NCBI GenBank assembly: GCA_002450925.1
Contig: DKAU01000019.1
Location: forward strand, 1-11,070
Direction of reading: 5' to 3'
DNA from: Thiobacillus sp. UBA6918
GTDB taxonomy: Bacteria > Pseudomonadota > Gammaproteobacteria > Burkholderiales > Thiobacillaceae
DNA length: 11,070 bases
This document shows positions 1 to 7,066 of the stretch, one piece after another (within the stretch, counting starts at the first letter, position 1; the number at the start of each line of letters is the position of its first letter). The notes under the pieces are model-generated. The model had not been told where the DNA came from, did no database searches, and was given only the letters and a program-made list of their open reading frames with translations. The position numbers and the translations under genes are program-made.

Positions 1-1188
1 GAGCAGGATCATGGCCCATTTCCACTTCCAGCCATTGCCAGCCAGGCCGCCGCTCATCCACACGTTCCCGCGCCACTGTTGCATGGCCAGGTAGATGAAG
101 CCGATGACCAGGGTGGCGTAGGCGCCAAAGAAGGCCAGGTGGCCGTGCGAGGCGGACCATTGCGTACCGTGAGTGTACAGGTTGATCTGCGGCAGGGTGT
201 GCATGAAGCCCCACACGCCGGCGCCAAAGAAGTTGCCAAAGGCGTGGGCGATGATCCATGCAAGCGCCGGATGGTTGGAGTTCTTCATCTTGTGCGCACC
301 GGCATCAAACACCGAGTGCACCACCATGGCTACCAGCGGGATGGGTTCCAGTGCCGAGAACAGGCCACCAATGGTGAACCAGTATTCAGGCGTGCCGATC
401 CAGAAGTAGTGGTGGCCAAGGCCCAGAATGCCGGAACCGAACATCAGTGCCACTTCGATGTACAGCCAGGTCTCGACGATCTTTCGCCGCACGTTCAGGG
501 TCTTCATCAGGGCATAGGCCATCAGACAGCCGACCAGCACTTCCCAGGTTGCTTCCACCCACAGGTGAATCACCCACCACCACCAGAACTGGTCAATGGA
601 GATGTTGGGGGTATAGAACATGCCTGCCAGGTATAAACCAGCCAATGCAACCAGGTCCAGCACCAATACGCCGGAGATGCCACTCCACTTGCCTTTCATG
701 AAGGTGGCGGCGACGTTGTAGAAGAATGACAACACGCACACCACGATGCCGATATCCGCCCAGCGTGGCGCTTCAATGTACTCGCGCCCTTCGTTGATCA
801 GCCAGAGTGTTCTTTCATCACCCGGCCCGTTCTGCACCAGGAGATAAACAACCACCACAACGGCGACCGCCAGGGTGAATATCCAGAAAATCAGATTGCC
901 CAGGCCCAGCCCAACTACGGGCACGCCGGCTTCGTCCTCCAGTATCCAGTAGGTGGAGCCTATGAAGCCGAACAACAGCCAGACCACCATGGCGTTGATG
1001 TGCACCATACGGTTGACGTTGAAGTCCAGCACGCCGTGCAGGAACTCGGGCTTGAGATATTGAATGCCTGCAAGCAGGCCAAAAAGGATTTGCGCGCCGA
1101 ACAAGGCGAGGGCGACGATGAAATACTTCACCGCCAGCTTCTGGCCACCATTCAGGTTGGCGCTGTCGAGTTTTCCGAGCAAAGCCAT
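1..1188 (-). CDS. norB: Nitric oxide reductase catalytic subunit NorB, cytochrome c-dependent (3' end outside window)
   Basis: NorB reduces two NO to N2O in the inner membrane, taking electrons from NorC. The window holds 396 codons from the ATG at 1188 with no stop; the family is about 450-470 residues, so the last helices lie beyond the left edge. The translation is a polytopic membrane protein. Every ligand expected from the Pseudomonas enzyme is visible: H63 (RMVHIN) and H350 for low-spin haem b, H348 (SASHGH) for haem b3, and H208 (VIHLWVE), H259 and H260 (GHHYFW) for FeB. The conserved glutamates E212, E216 and E281 (ALEPIP) are also there. The N-terminus lacks the long quinol-oxidising extension of qNor, which fits a NorC-dependent enzyme. 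The start is set by AGGAG at 1196-1200 and by the norC stop one base upstream (1190-1192), so translation is probably coupled to norC. The usual norQ and norD maturation genes are not visible; they could follow to the left. Confidence 0.97.
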   Translation of the reverse strand, partial: MALLGKLDSANLNGGQKLAVKYFIVALALFGAQILFGLLAGIQYLKPEFLHGVLDFNVNRMVHINAMVVWLLFGFIGSTYWILEDEAGVPVVGLGLGNLIFWIFTLAVAVVVVVYLLVQNGPGDERTLWLINEGREYIEAPRWADIGIVVCVLSFFYNVAATFMKGKWSGISGVLVLDLVALAGLYLAGMFYTPNISIDQFWWWWVIHLWVEATWEVLVGCLMAYALMKTLNVRRKIVETWLYIEVALMFGSGILGLGHHYFWIGTPEYWFTIGGLFSALEPIPLVAMVVHSVFDAGAHKMKNSNHPALAWIIAHAFGNFFGAGVWGFMHTLPQINLYTHGTQWSASHGHLAFFGAYATLVIGFIYLAMQQWRGNVWMSGGLAGNGWKWKWAMILL

Positions 1189-1189
1189 A

Positions 1190-1783
1190 TTAATTCTCCT
1201 GATCCATGGGTTTGAAGTTGTACGGGAAGCCGTTGGTGTCGATGGATGACATCCACTTCAGGAAGGCGACAGTGGCTTTTGCTTCCTCTTCGGTGATGCC
1301 CAGATTGGGCATCTTGCGTCCCAGGGCGTTGTGCAGGCGGTCTTGCGGATTCATGAGGAATGCCACCATCTGCGCTTCGCGTATTTCCTTGGAACCCCAC
1401 CATGGATCCAGCCAGGCCTTGGTCAGGTCGGGTGCATAGTACGCGCCGTTGCCGAGAATGGAGTGGCAGTTCATGCAGTTTTTTGCCTGCACGGTCAGCT
1501 TGCCGTGGCTGACCATGGCCTCGGCTTCTTCTTCGGTAAGTTTCTTGCCGAACAGCGGCTCTTCCTGGCCAATAACAGGCACCTGAAAATTGCGCTTTTC
1601 GTCGAACACGTAGCTGATGCGGTTGTTGATGACCGAATAGGCTGGCACGCGTTTGGTGCCGGCGCTGATTTGGGCAAGCGTGTCAAAGGTCAGAAAAATT
1701 AGCACTACGGCCATGCCGGCCGTAATCCAGATGGCAGACTTCCGCCAAAAGGATTGCGATGACCACCAGTTTTCGGCTTCCAT
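1190..1783 (-). CDS. norC: Nitric oxide reductase cytochrome c subunit NorC
   Basis: NorC is the membrane-anchored monohaem cytochrome c that passes electrons to NorB. The 197-residue protein has one N-terminal signal-anchor helix (about residues 16-36) and a periplasmic domain. The CxxCH haem motif is CMNCH at 103-107, followed by the family-typical GNGAYYAPDL stretch. M158 in RKMPNLGI is the likely distal haem ligand, and the end FLKWMSSIDTNGFP is characteristic of NorC. It is about 45-50 residues longer than the classical NorC (about 146-150). The extra length lies between the anchor and the haem domain, roughly residues 45-85. The ATG at 1783 has a strong AAAGGGAGGG ribosome binding site. 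The gene sits 35 bases after the upstream small membrane gene and one base before norB, so the three look like one operon. Confidence 0.96.
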   Translation of the reverse strand: MEAENWWSSQSFWRKSAIWITAGMAVVLIFLTFDTLAQISAGTKRVPAYSVINNRISYVFDEKRNFQVPVIGQEEPLFGKKLTEEEAEAMVSHGKLTVQAKNCMNCHSILGNGAYYAPDLTKAWLDPWWGSKEIREAQMVAFLMNPQDRLHNALGRKMPNLGITEEEAKATVAFLKWMSSIDTNGFPYNFKPMDQEN

Positions 1784-1818
1784 AAATCTACCCTCCCTTT
1801 CTTGGTTAACTACTCGAA

Positions 1819-2151
1819 TTACAGATCAATCGGTTTTGCCGGACAGGCTTCTTCGTGAGCATGGGTACCAACGCACAGATGCCATATTGCATGGGGTGCC
1901 AGAAGATAACCCACCATCATCAAAAACCCTATCGAAAGCCAGAACGGTGTATGCATATGGGCGACCTGCATCAGGATCAGCACACAGACAAACAATCCGG
2001 CATAGGAAACATAGGCCCAGGGCATGAGGCGTGGCTTCTGGTAAACCCGGGACCATGCGAATAGCAGGGCGTATAGTGCGCCAGTCAGAATGATCATGGC
2101 CGCAGAAAAAAACGTGAGGAAAAAATCCGCCATCTTGACGGGTTCAATCAT
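1819..2151 (-). CDS. Small three-helix membrane protein leading the nor operon, function unknown
   Basis: A 110-residue, strongly hydrophobic protein starting MIEPVKMADFF. Three membrane segments are predicted by eye, at about residues 9-32, 45-66 and 69-92, with a short hydrophilic tail. It is rich in histidine near the ends of helices 2 and 3: H65 and H67 (AHMH), H87, H91, H97 and H99, plus C56, C93 and C103. This could mean haem or metal contact, but that is inference. It is not NorE (longer, subunit III-like) nor clearly NorF (shorter, two helices). Its position, first in the nor transcript and 35 bases before norC, suggests a role in assembly or function of NO reductase. A longer reading from GTG at 2193 (124 residues) is possible, but that start would lie upstream of the transcription start implied by the FNR-type box. 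The ATG at 2151 follows an AGGGGG tract and is preferred. Confidence 0.85.
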   Translation of the reverse strand: MIEPVKMADFFLTFFSAAMIILTGALYALLFAWSRVYQKPRLMPWAYVSYAGLFVCVLILMQVAHMHTPFWLSIGFLMMVGYLLAPHAIWHLCVGTHAHEEACPAKPIDL

Positions 2152-2171
2152 TTCCAACCCCCTTTTTGTGT

Positions 2172-2220
2172 CTGTTGTCAGTTTAAGATTCACCTTAGAA
2201 AACGCATTGACTTAAATCAA
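2172..2220 (-). promoter_or_regulatory. FNR/DNR/NnrR-type box and promoter of the nor operon
   Basis: On the minus strand, bases 2220-2207 read TTGATTTAAGTCAA, matching the Crp/FNR-family consensus TTGAT-N4-(A/G)TCAA in every fixed position. Its centre is at 2213.5. Class II activation (box centred at -41.5) would place transcription start near 2172, about 20 bases before the ATG at 2151. A -10-like TAAACT lies at 2185-2180, in the right place. Such boxes are bound by FNR under anoxia or by DNR/NnrR in response to NO, and they commonly precede nor genes. Which regulator binds here cannot be told from the sequence. Confidence 0.8.
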
Positions 2221-2309
2221 GACATTTACTTCTTATTTAATGAGGTTGGGATGGCAATTCCCGCTTTTTTATTAGTGTTCCCTTAATTATCGGAATGGTT
2301 GTCTATGCA

Positions 2310-2318
2310 TGCTAAACT
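2310..2318 (+). promoter_or_regulatory. Possible extended -10 promoter of the flagellar operon
   Basis: The stretch TGCTAAACT resembles an extended -10 element (TGnTAtAaT type) 23 bases before the flhB start codon. No good -35 hexamer is seen 17 bases upstream, and I find no convincing sigma-28 or sigma-54 promoter in the 2221-2340 spacer. This is a weak suggestion only. The main promoter for these class II flagellar genes may be degenerate or activator-dependent. Confidence 0.25.
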
Positions 2319-2340
2319 CGCCTTCAAATGAGTAGACAGG

Positions 2341-3096
2341 ATGGCTGAGGAAAGCAACTTTTCCCGTACCGAGCCGGCCAGCGAACGGCGACTTGCCCAG
2401 GCTAGGGCAGAGGGGAATGTTCCCCGTTCAAAAGAGTTGTCGTCCCTGCTGGTTCTGGGAGCGATGGCCGGAGGGTTGTCAATCTGGGGTTCTCGGCTCT
2501 TCGATCATCTGCAAGATATCTTTTCCGAGCATTTTCGCACGGTTGCACAAGCAGCACCTGAATCCGCTTTCAGGATTGTTCAAATGAGCGCGATCGAAAT
2601 CTTTCCGTTTCTTGTTGTTGTGCTTGTGGCGGCATTCATCGCGCCTTTGCTCCTGTCCGGCTGGGTGTTTTCACCGGACGTCATGGCGTTTCGGGGCGAG
2701 CGTCTCAGCCCCTGGGGTGCATTTACGCGCGGGTTCACCGCAAATGGCCTGTTCGATTCTTTCAAGACAGTCCTGAAAATCCTGACCCTTGGGCTGGCTC
2801 TGTTTTTCTTCTATCGCACAAACCTGGAAGTCTTTGCCGAACTGGCCATCTTGCCATTGCCGAAAGCGGTTTCCTTGGCAGGTGGACTGTTGGTGAAGGG
2901 GGGACTGTGGATGCTGCTTGCCGTGGCCTTGTCCGCATTGCTGGATGCGCTCTGGCAATGGTGGCATTACCTGAGAAGCCTGGCCATGACGCGGGAGGAA
3001 GTGCTGGCGGAAGCGCGCGAGGCCGAAGGCAGCCCAGAACTCAAGGCGCGTATCCGTGCGCGTCAACAAGGCATGCGCAAGGAGACGGCTGAATGA
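2341..3096 (+). CDS. flhB: Flagellar export-gate protein FlhB, lacking the C-terminal autocleavage domain
   Basis: FlhB is part of the flagellar type III export gate, and its cytoplasmic domain switches substrate from hook to filament proteins. The N-terminal half is typical: a SRTEPASERRLAQAR motif at 8-22, then four hydrophobic segments at about 35-51, 86-110, 143-160 and 187-207, with the cytoplasmic linker beginning AMTREEVLAEAREAEGSPE. The protein then ends at residue 251. Full-length FlhB is about 350-385 residues and carries the NPTH autocleavage site about 30-35 residues beyond this point. The NPTH motif and the whole FlhBC domain are absent. There is no room for them in another frame, because flhA begins in an ATGA overlap with the flhB stop (3093-3096). 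The ribosome binding site before 2341 is poor (AGACAGG directly adjoining the ATG). The truncated form may be natural, with the missing domain supplied by another gene, or it may be a degraded allele. Confidence 0.93.
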   Translation: MAEESNFSRTEPASERRLAQARAEGNVPRSKELSSLLVLGAMAGGLSIWGSRLFDHLQDIFSEHFRTVAQAAPESAFRIVQMSAIEIFPFLVVVLVAAFIAPLLLSGWVFSPDVMAFRGERLSPWGAFTRGFTANGLFDSFKTVLKILTLGLALFFFYRTNLEVFAELAILPLPKAVSLAGGLLVKGGLWMLLAVALSALLDALWQWWHYLRSLAMTREEVLAEAREAEGSPELKARIRARQQGMRKETAE

Positions 3097-5189
3097 ATGC
3101 TCAGTTGGCCCTGAACCGAAGCAGCAGCCTGGTGCGCATGGCCGGGCCGGTGCTTGTATTACTGATTCTGGCGATGATGGTGCTGCCACTCCCCACCTTC
3201 ATGCTGGACATGCTGTTCACCTTCAATATTTCGCTGGCAATGATTGTGCTGCTGGTGAGTTTGAATGCAAACAGACCTTTGGATTTTTCGGTTTTCCCCA
3301 CAGTGCTGCTGATTACCACGCTGCTGCGGCTGTCTCTTAACGTTGCATCGACTCGCATCATCCTTATCAACGGGCACACGGGCACCGATGCTGCGGGCAA
3401 GGTTATCGAGTCCTTTGGCAATTTTCTGGTGGGTGGCAACTACACCGTGGGGTTTGTGGTGTTCGTCATCCTGGTCATCATCAACTTTGTTGTTATTACG
3501 CGTGGAGCGGGGCGTATTGCAGAAGTGGCGGCGCGTTTCACGCTGGATGCCATGCCGGGCAAGCAGCTTGCCATCGATGCCGACCTGAATTCGGGTTCAA
3601 TCAGCGAGCAGGAAGCGCGCAGGCAGCGTACAGATATAACCCGTGAATCGGATTTCTACGGCGCGATGGATGGTGCCTCGAAATTCGTGCGCGGTGATGC
3701 CATTGCCGCCATCATTATTCTGGCGATCAATCTGATCGGTGGCATTGCGGTCGGCATGTTCCAGCATGATCTGGGATTGAGTGAGGCGCTGGGACGTTAT
3801 GCGCTATTGACGGTAGGAGACGGACTCGTAGCGCAGATCCCTGCGCTGGTCATTTCCACCGCAGCGGGTATCGTGGTTTCGAGAACCTCAAACGAACAGG
3901 ACCTCAATCAGGAGTTTGTTTCGCAACTCTTTGGCAGGCCACAGACACTGTATGTGGCGGCATCCGTGCTGGCTGTGCTGGGGATCATCCCCGGTATGCC
4001 CCATGTGGCGTTTCTCGTTCTGGCTGCGATTTTGGCTGCTGCGGCTTACATGGTCGATCTCCGGACACGGGGCAGCGGCCGGACAATTGAAGTGGAGCCG
4101 GAAGAGGAAGGCGTAGAAGCGTTGAAGGACATCACATGGGCTGACTTGCCGCCGGTGGATGTGCTGGCGCTGGAAGTGGGTTATCGACTGATTCCGTTGC
4201 TGGATAGAAAGCAGGGCGGACAGGTTTTGAATTTGATCACCGAAAGCCGCTTGCGCTATGCATTGGAAATGGGGCTTGTCGTTCCCCCTATCCGTGTTCG
4301 TGACAACATGGAATTGAGACCGAACGCATATCGGATTAGCCTCAAGGGAGTTGAGAGTGGTTTCGGCGAGGCATTTTATGACCAGTTGCTGGCCATAGAA
4401 ACCACCGACATGATGGGCAAGATAAATGGAACCCCGGGTGTTGATCCATTGAGCGGTGCAAATGGAGTCTGGATTGACATGGAGGAGCGCGAACGCGCTC
4501 TCCTGCGTGGCTACAGGGTGTTCGAGGCAGGAGAAATCATTGCGCGTCACGTGGAGGCGGTGTATCGGACGAACGCCGGCGATTTGCTTGGTCGCGCAGA
4601 AGTCCAGCAGTTGTTGAACAGTGTCAATGTATCAAGCCCTGGTCTTGTCGAAGAAGTTACACCGCATTTGCTGCCGCTAACCTCGGTTCAGGCTGTCCTT
4701 CAGAATCTGGTGAATGAAGGCGTATCCATTCGCGATACGCGTAGCATCCTGGAAACGCTTGCTGCGCGCTCTTCGCGCACCCACGACATCGACGAACTGA
4801 CAGAGACCGTGCGTGCGTCGCTTGGACGCAGCATCGTGGACAGGATGTTCGAGAGTGCAGAGACTCTCTATGTGATCGGACTGGCTCCAGAACTGGAGAA
4901 CCGGTTGATTGCTGAAATGGGCGAAGAAGGGGAGGCGATGATGTCCCCTGAACTGCTGGAAGAGTTGCCGGCAATGGCCGAACAAGCTATGGCCAGGCAG
5001 GCCGAGACGGGTCGCGCGCTTGTTCTGCTGGTTTCTCCAGCGCTACGTCCTGCTCTGGCTGGCATTTTGCGCAGGGTTGGCCTGCCTGTGCTTTCCTACG
5101 CAGAGATTCCGGCTGACAAGCATTTGCAGATTACGACCCTGATGGGTATGGAGCATGAACATGAAGCTGCGCAGATTTCTGGCGCCTGA
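3093..5189 (+). CDS. flhA: Flagellar export-gate protein FlhA
   Basis: FlhA forms the nonameric ring of the flagellar type III export apparatus and couples proton flow to substrate export. The 698-residue length is normal for the family (about 690-700). The N-terminal half holds about eight membrane helices. It includes the FHIPEP-family signature around residues 130-175, with RGAGRIAEVAARFTLDAMPG followed by DADLNSG, where the family's essential aspartate lies. A linker rich in acidic residues (about 330-345) leads to a complete cytoplasmic domain that docks chaperone-substrate complexes and extends to the end. The ATG is preceded by AAGGAG at 3079-3084 inside flhB and overlaps the flhB stop. 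The end overlaps flhF by 29 bases. I see no missing segment, so the unusual FlhB next to it is paired with an apparently intact FlhA. Confidence 0.98.
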   Translation: MNAQLALNRSSSLVRMAGPVLVLLILAMMVLPLPTFMLDMLFTFNISLAMIVLLVSLNANRPLDFSVFPTVLLITTLLRLSLNVASTRIILINGHTGTDAAGKVIESFGNFLVGGNYTVGFVVFVILVIINFVVITRGAGRIAEVAARFTLDAMPGKQLAIDADLNSGSISEQEARRQRTDITRESDFYGAMDGASKFVRGDAIAAIIILAINLIGGIAVGMFQHDLGLSEALGRYALLTVGDGLVAQIPALVISTAAGIVVSRTSNEQDLNQEFVSQLFGRPQTLYVAASVLAVLGIIPGMPHVAFLVLAAILAAAAYMVDLRTRGSGRTIEVEPEEEGVEALKDITWADLPPVDVLALEVGYRLIPLLDRKQGGQVLNLITESRLRYALEMGLVVPPIRVRDNMELRPNAYRISLKGVESGFGEAFYDQLLAIETTDMMGKINGTPGVDPLSGANGVWIDMEERERALLRGYRVFEAGEIIARHVEAVYRTNAGDLLGRAEVQQLLNSVNVSSPGLVEEVTPHLLPLTSVQAVLQNLVNEGVSIRDTRSILETLAARSSRTHDIDELTETVRASLGRSIVDRMFESAETLYVIGLAPELENRLIAEMGEEGEAMMSPELLEELPAMAEQAMARQAETGRALVLLVSPALRPALAGILRRVGLPVLSYAEIPADKHLQITTLMGMEHEHEAAQISGA

Positions 5190-6306
5190 CGCACGAACGG
5201 CATTGGGCCTGATCCGAAAGGAATTGGGTCCGGAGGCGGTCGTCGTCACATCACGCAAGACCCCTCAGGGTGTTGAGTTCATGGCCGGGCGTTACGAAGA
5301 ACTTGAGGTAGTGCCCGGTGTTGAGGAACGTCAAAGCAGTCAGGAAGGAAGCGCCGGAATCTGGCGCGAACTAAGCCGACTTCGTTCACTGTTGCAGAAC
5401 CAGCTTGCAGGTTTTGCCTGGTCGGCAGAAAAGCGCCGTCATCCAGTGCGTGTGCATGTGATGCAGCGTGTTCTAGCTGCAGGGTTCAGCCCCAAGCTGG
5501 CACGCCATCTTGCTTCGGCTTTGCCGAAAGGATATTCAACAGAGCAGGCCGATGCCTGGTTGCGATTGGTAATGATAAGGAATTTGCGAACCCGGCATGC
5601 CGATGAAATGCCAGGCCTCAAGCCAGGTGTGTGGGCACTGGTTGGGCCGACCGGTCATGGCAAGACCACAACGCTGGCCAAGATTGCCGCGCATGCAGCA
5701 CTGAAACATGGCCAGGAAAAAGTGGCGCTGGTATCAATGGATGCATATCGCATCGGCGCGCAAGAACAGCTGGAAGCCTATGCACGCATGATGGGTGTTG
5801 CCTTCTATGGACTTAATGCACCTGGTGAGTTGTCACGGGTATTGGAAGAAGCAGGGCGCGACAAGACTTGCATTCTGATCGACAGTGCCGGTTTTGCACC
5901 GCATGACGATCGCTTTGCTGCACAGATCGCTGCGCTCAGGTCGGTAGGCGCGGCCTGCCTGTTGACGCTGTCTGCATCAACGCAGGGTGGGATTGCAGAG
6001 GGCATTATCCAGCGTGTTCCGGTTGGCGTGATTGAAGGCGTCATTCTGACCAAACTGGACGAAGGTGGACTTTGCGGACCTTTGCTGGATTGCATAATGC
6101 GCTATCGATTGAAATTGACCGCACTTTGTACTGGACAGCGTGTGCCCGAGGATCTGCATGCTGCACAAGCTGCCTTCATGGTTGATCGCGCATTGCGCGC
6201 ACGTGATGGAGCGGGCTTTGTCATGCAGGAAGAAGACTGGGCGGTTTATGCTGGCATGGAGGCTGGCATCGAAGCCGATCAGGAAATCATGAGTCATACT
6301 GGCTGA
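5161..6306 (+). CDS. flhF: Flagellar placement GTPase FlhF (SRP-type GTPase)
   Basis: FlhF is an SRP-family GTPase that recruits early flagellar parts to the cell pole. The start at 5161 gives MKLRRFLAPDARTALGLIRK, the usual FlhF beginning (MKvRRFfA...), with GGAG at 5150-5153 as ribosome binding site. An ATG two codons earlier (5155) is less well placed. The protein has 381 residues with a short basic linker region, an N domain, and a G domain. The P-loop is GPTGHGKTTT (K168), the G3 element DSAG is at 241-244 (usually DTAG), and G4 is TKLDEGG from 297. At 381 residues it is short for the family (often 400-480), because the linker after the N-terminal B domain is small. The gene overlaps flhA by 29 bases and is followed after 7 bases by its partner flhG. 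This pairing suggests polar flagella. Confidence 0.96.
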   Translation: MKLRRFLAPDARTALGLIRKELGPEAVVVTSRKTPQGVEFMAGRYEELEVVPGVEERQSSQEGSAGIWRELSRLRSLLQNQLAGFAWSAEKRRHPVRVHVMQRVLAAGFSPKLARHLASALPKGYSTEQADAWLRLVMIRNLRTRHADEMPGLKPGVWALVGPTGHGKTTTLAKIAAHAALKHGQEKVALVSMDAYRIGAQEQLEAYARMMGVAFYGLNAPGELSRVLEEAGRDKTCILIDSAGFAPHDDRFAAQIAALRSVGAACLLTLSASTQGGIAEGIIQRVPVGVIEGVILTKLDEGGLCGPLLDCIMRYRLKLTALCTGQRVPEDLHAAQAAFMVDRALRARDGAGFVMQEEDWAVYAGMEAGIEADQEIMSHTG

Positions 6307-6313
6307 CTGCGCC

Positions 6314-7066
6314 ATGCAGAACGGACAGCATCAGGCGCAGGGTTTGCAACGCCTGTTCTCGACTGAAGCAGCTCCTCGCCTTGTGAGCGTGCTGGCCACG
6401 CCTAACGGTCCTGACACCAGTGAGTTCGTGACAGCACTGGCTGAAACACTGGTAAAACAGGAGCGTCAAACATGGGTGGTCGATTCAGGGGCGGGTAACT
6501 TGTCTGCAAGGCTTGGGTGTCGTCCCTTGCTTTCTTTCAAGCAGAATCGGACGCTTGATTCGCAAGTGGTGAGAACCGGCTCGTTTGGATTGCTGAATGC
6601 AGTGAGTTGCATGGCGGGTGACATATCAATTGCAGAGGCCGCCAAATCTTGTCGCAACTGTGATTTCATCATCTTTGATGGCGGACGCTTTACATTGACA
6701 GAAGCACCATTGGAGCCATCTACCAAGCAACATGTGATTGTGTTGTTGGGCAGGAACGATGCAGAAGCCGCTTACGCCCTGATCAAGGCCATCAAAGAAA
6801 CGAACTCTCCGGCAAGACTTCTATTGCTGGGCGAAGGGACTGCGCGGCTAGCACAAGTGATAAATAAATATCTCAAAGCAGACATTCCTGCCTTGAATCT
6901 GGATACCAGTTTGTACCAAATAAGCAACAAACCCAAAGAAACTTCAAGTAATACATTAACTATCGTTCCCAATTTGGGTTGGGTTGTGTCTAGAATCACG
7001 GAAAACGACCAACCAAAGGTGGCACATGGGGGCATTGGCAATAGTGCAAAAGAAGTCGAGCAATGA
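6314..7066 (+). CDS. flhG: FlhG/FleN-like MinD-family protein with a degenerate nucleotide-binding site
   Basis: By position (between flhF and fliA) and residual similarity this is FlhG (FleN), which limits flagellar number and stimulates FlhF GTPase. The N-terminus HQAQGLQRLF (6-15) resembles the DQAxxLR helix by which FlhG activates FlhF. A Walker B-like strand FIIFDGG is at 118-124. A stretch AEAAYALIKAI (150-160) matches the family's ...TDAYALIKAL segment. However, the deviant Walker A expected near residues 28-37 (KGGVGKT/S) reads ATPNGPDTS: both lysines and the glycine-rich loop are lost, so ATP binding is doubtful. At 250 residues it is shorter than typical FlhG (about 270-300). The C-terminal third is low in similarity and may lack the membrane-targeting helix. 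The gene starts 7 bases after flhF with no clear ribosome binding site, so it probably relies on translational coupling. It overlaps fliA by 41 bases. Confidence 0.82.
   Translation: MQNGQHQAQGLQRLFSTEAAPRLVSVLATPNGPDTSEFVTALAETLVKQERQTWVVDSGAGNLSARLGCRPLLSFKQNRTLDSQVVRTGSFGLLNAVSCMAGDISIAEAAKSCRNCDFIIFDGGRFTLTEAPLEPSTKQHVIVLLGRNDAEAAYALIKAIKETNSPARLLLLGEGTARLAQVINKYLKADIPALNLDTSLYQISNKPKETSSNTLTIVPNLGWVVSRITENDQPKVAHGGIGNSAKEVEQ

Noticed and set aside
79..636. A 185-codon plus-strand open frame
   Set aside because: Antisense to norB, which is open across the whole region and has all its metal ligands. The plus frame has no family features.
2248..2265. Sigma-54 promoter-like TGGCAATTCCCGC before flhB
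   Set aside because: The GG and GC elements are 8 bases apart, not the required 10, and the flanks do not match.
2250..2272. GGGA...TCCC hairpin followed by a T-run, resembling a terminator in the flhB leader
   Set aside because: The stem is only four pairs with a seven-base loop, and no plus-strand gene upstream would need terminating.
2328..2348. Six-codon leader peptide frame overlapping the flhB start
   Set aside because: Too short, with no ribosome binding site and no attenuator-like structure; likely chance.
3888..4550. A 220-codon minus-strand open frame
   Set aside because: Antisense to the well-conserved flhA; no domain recognised.
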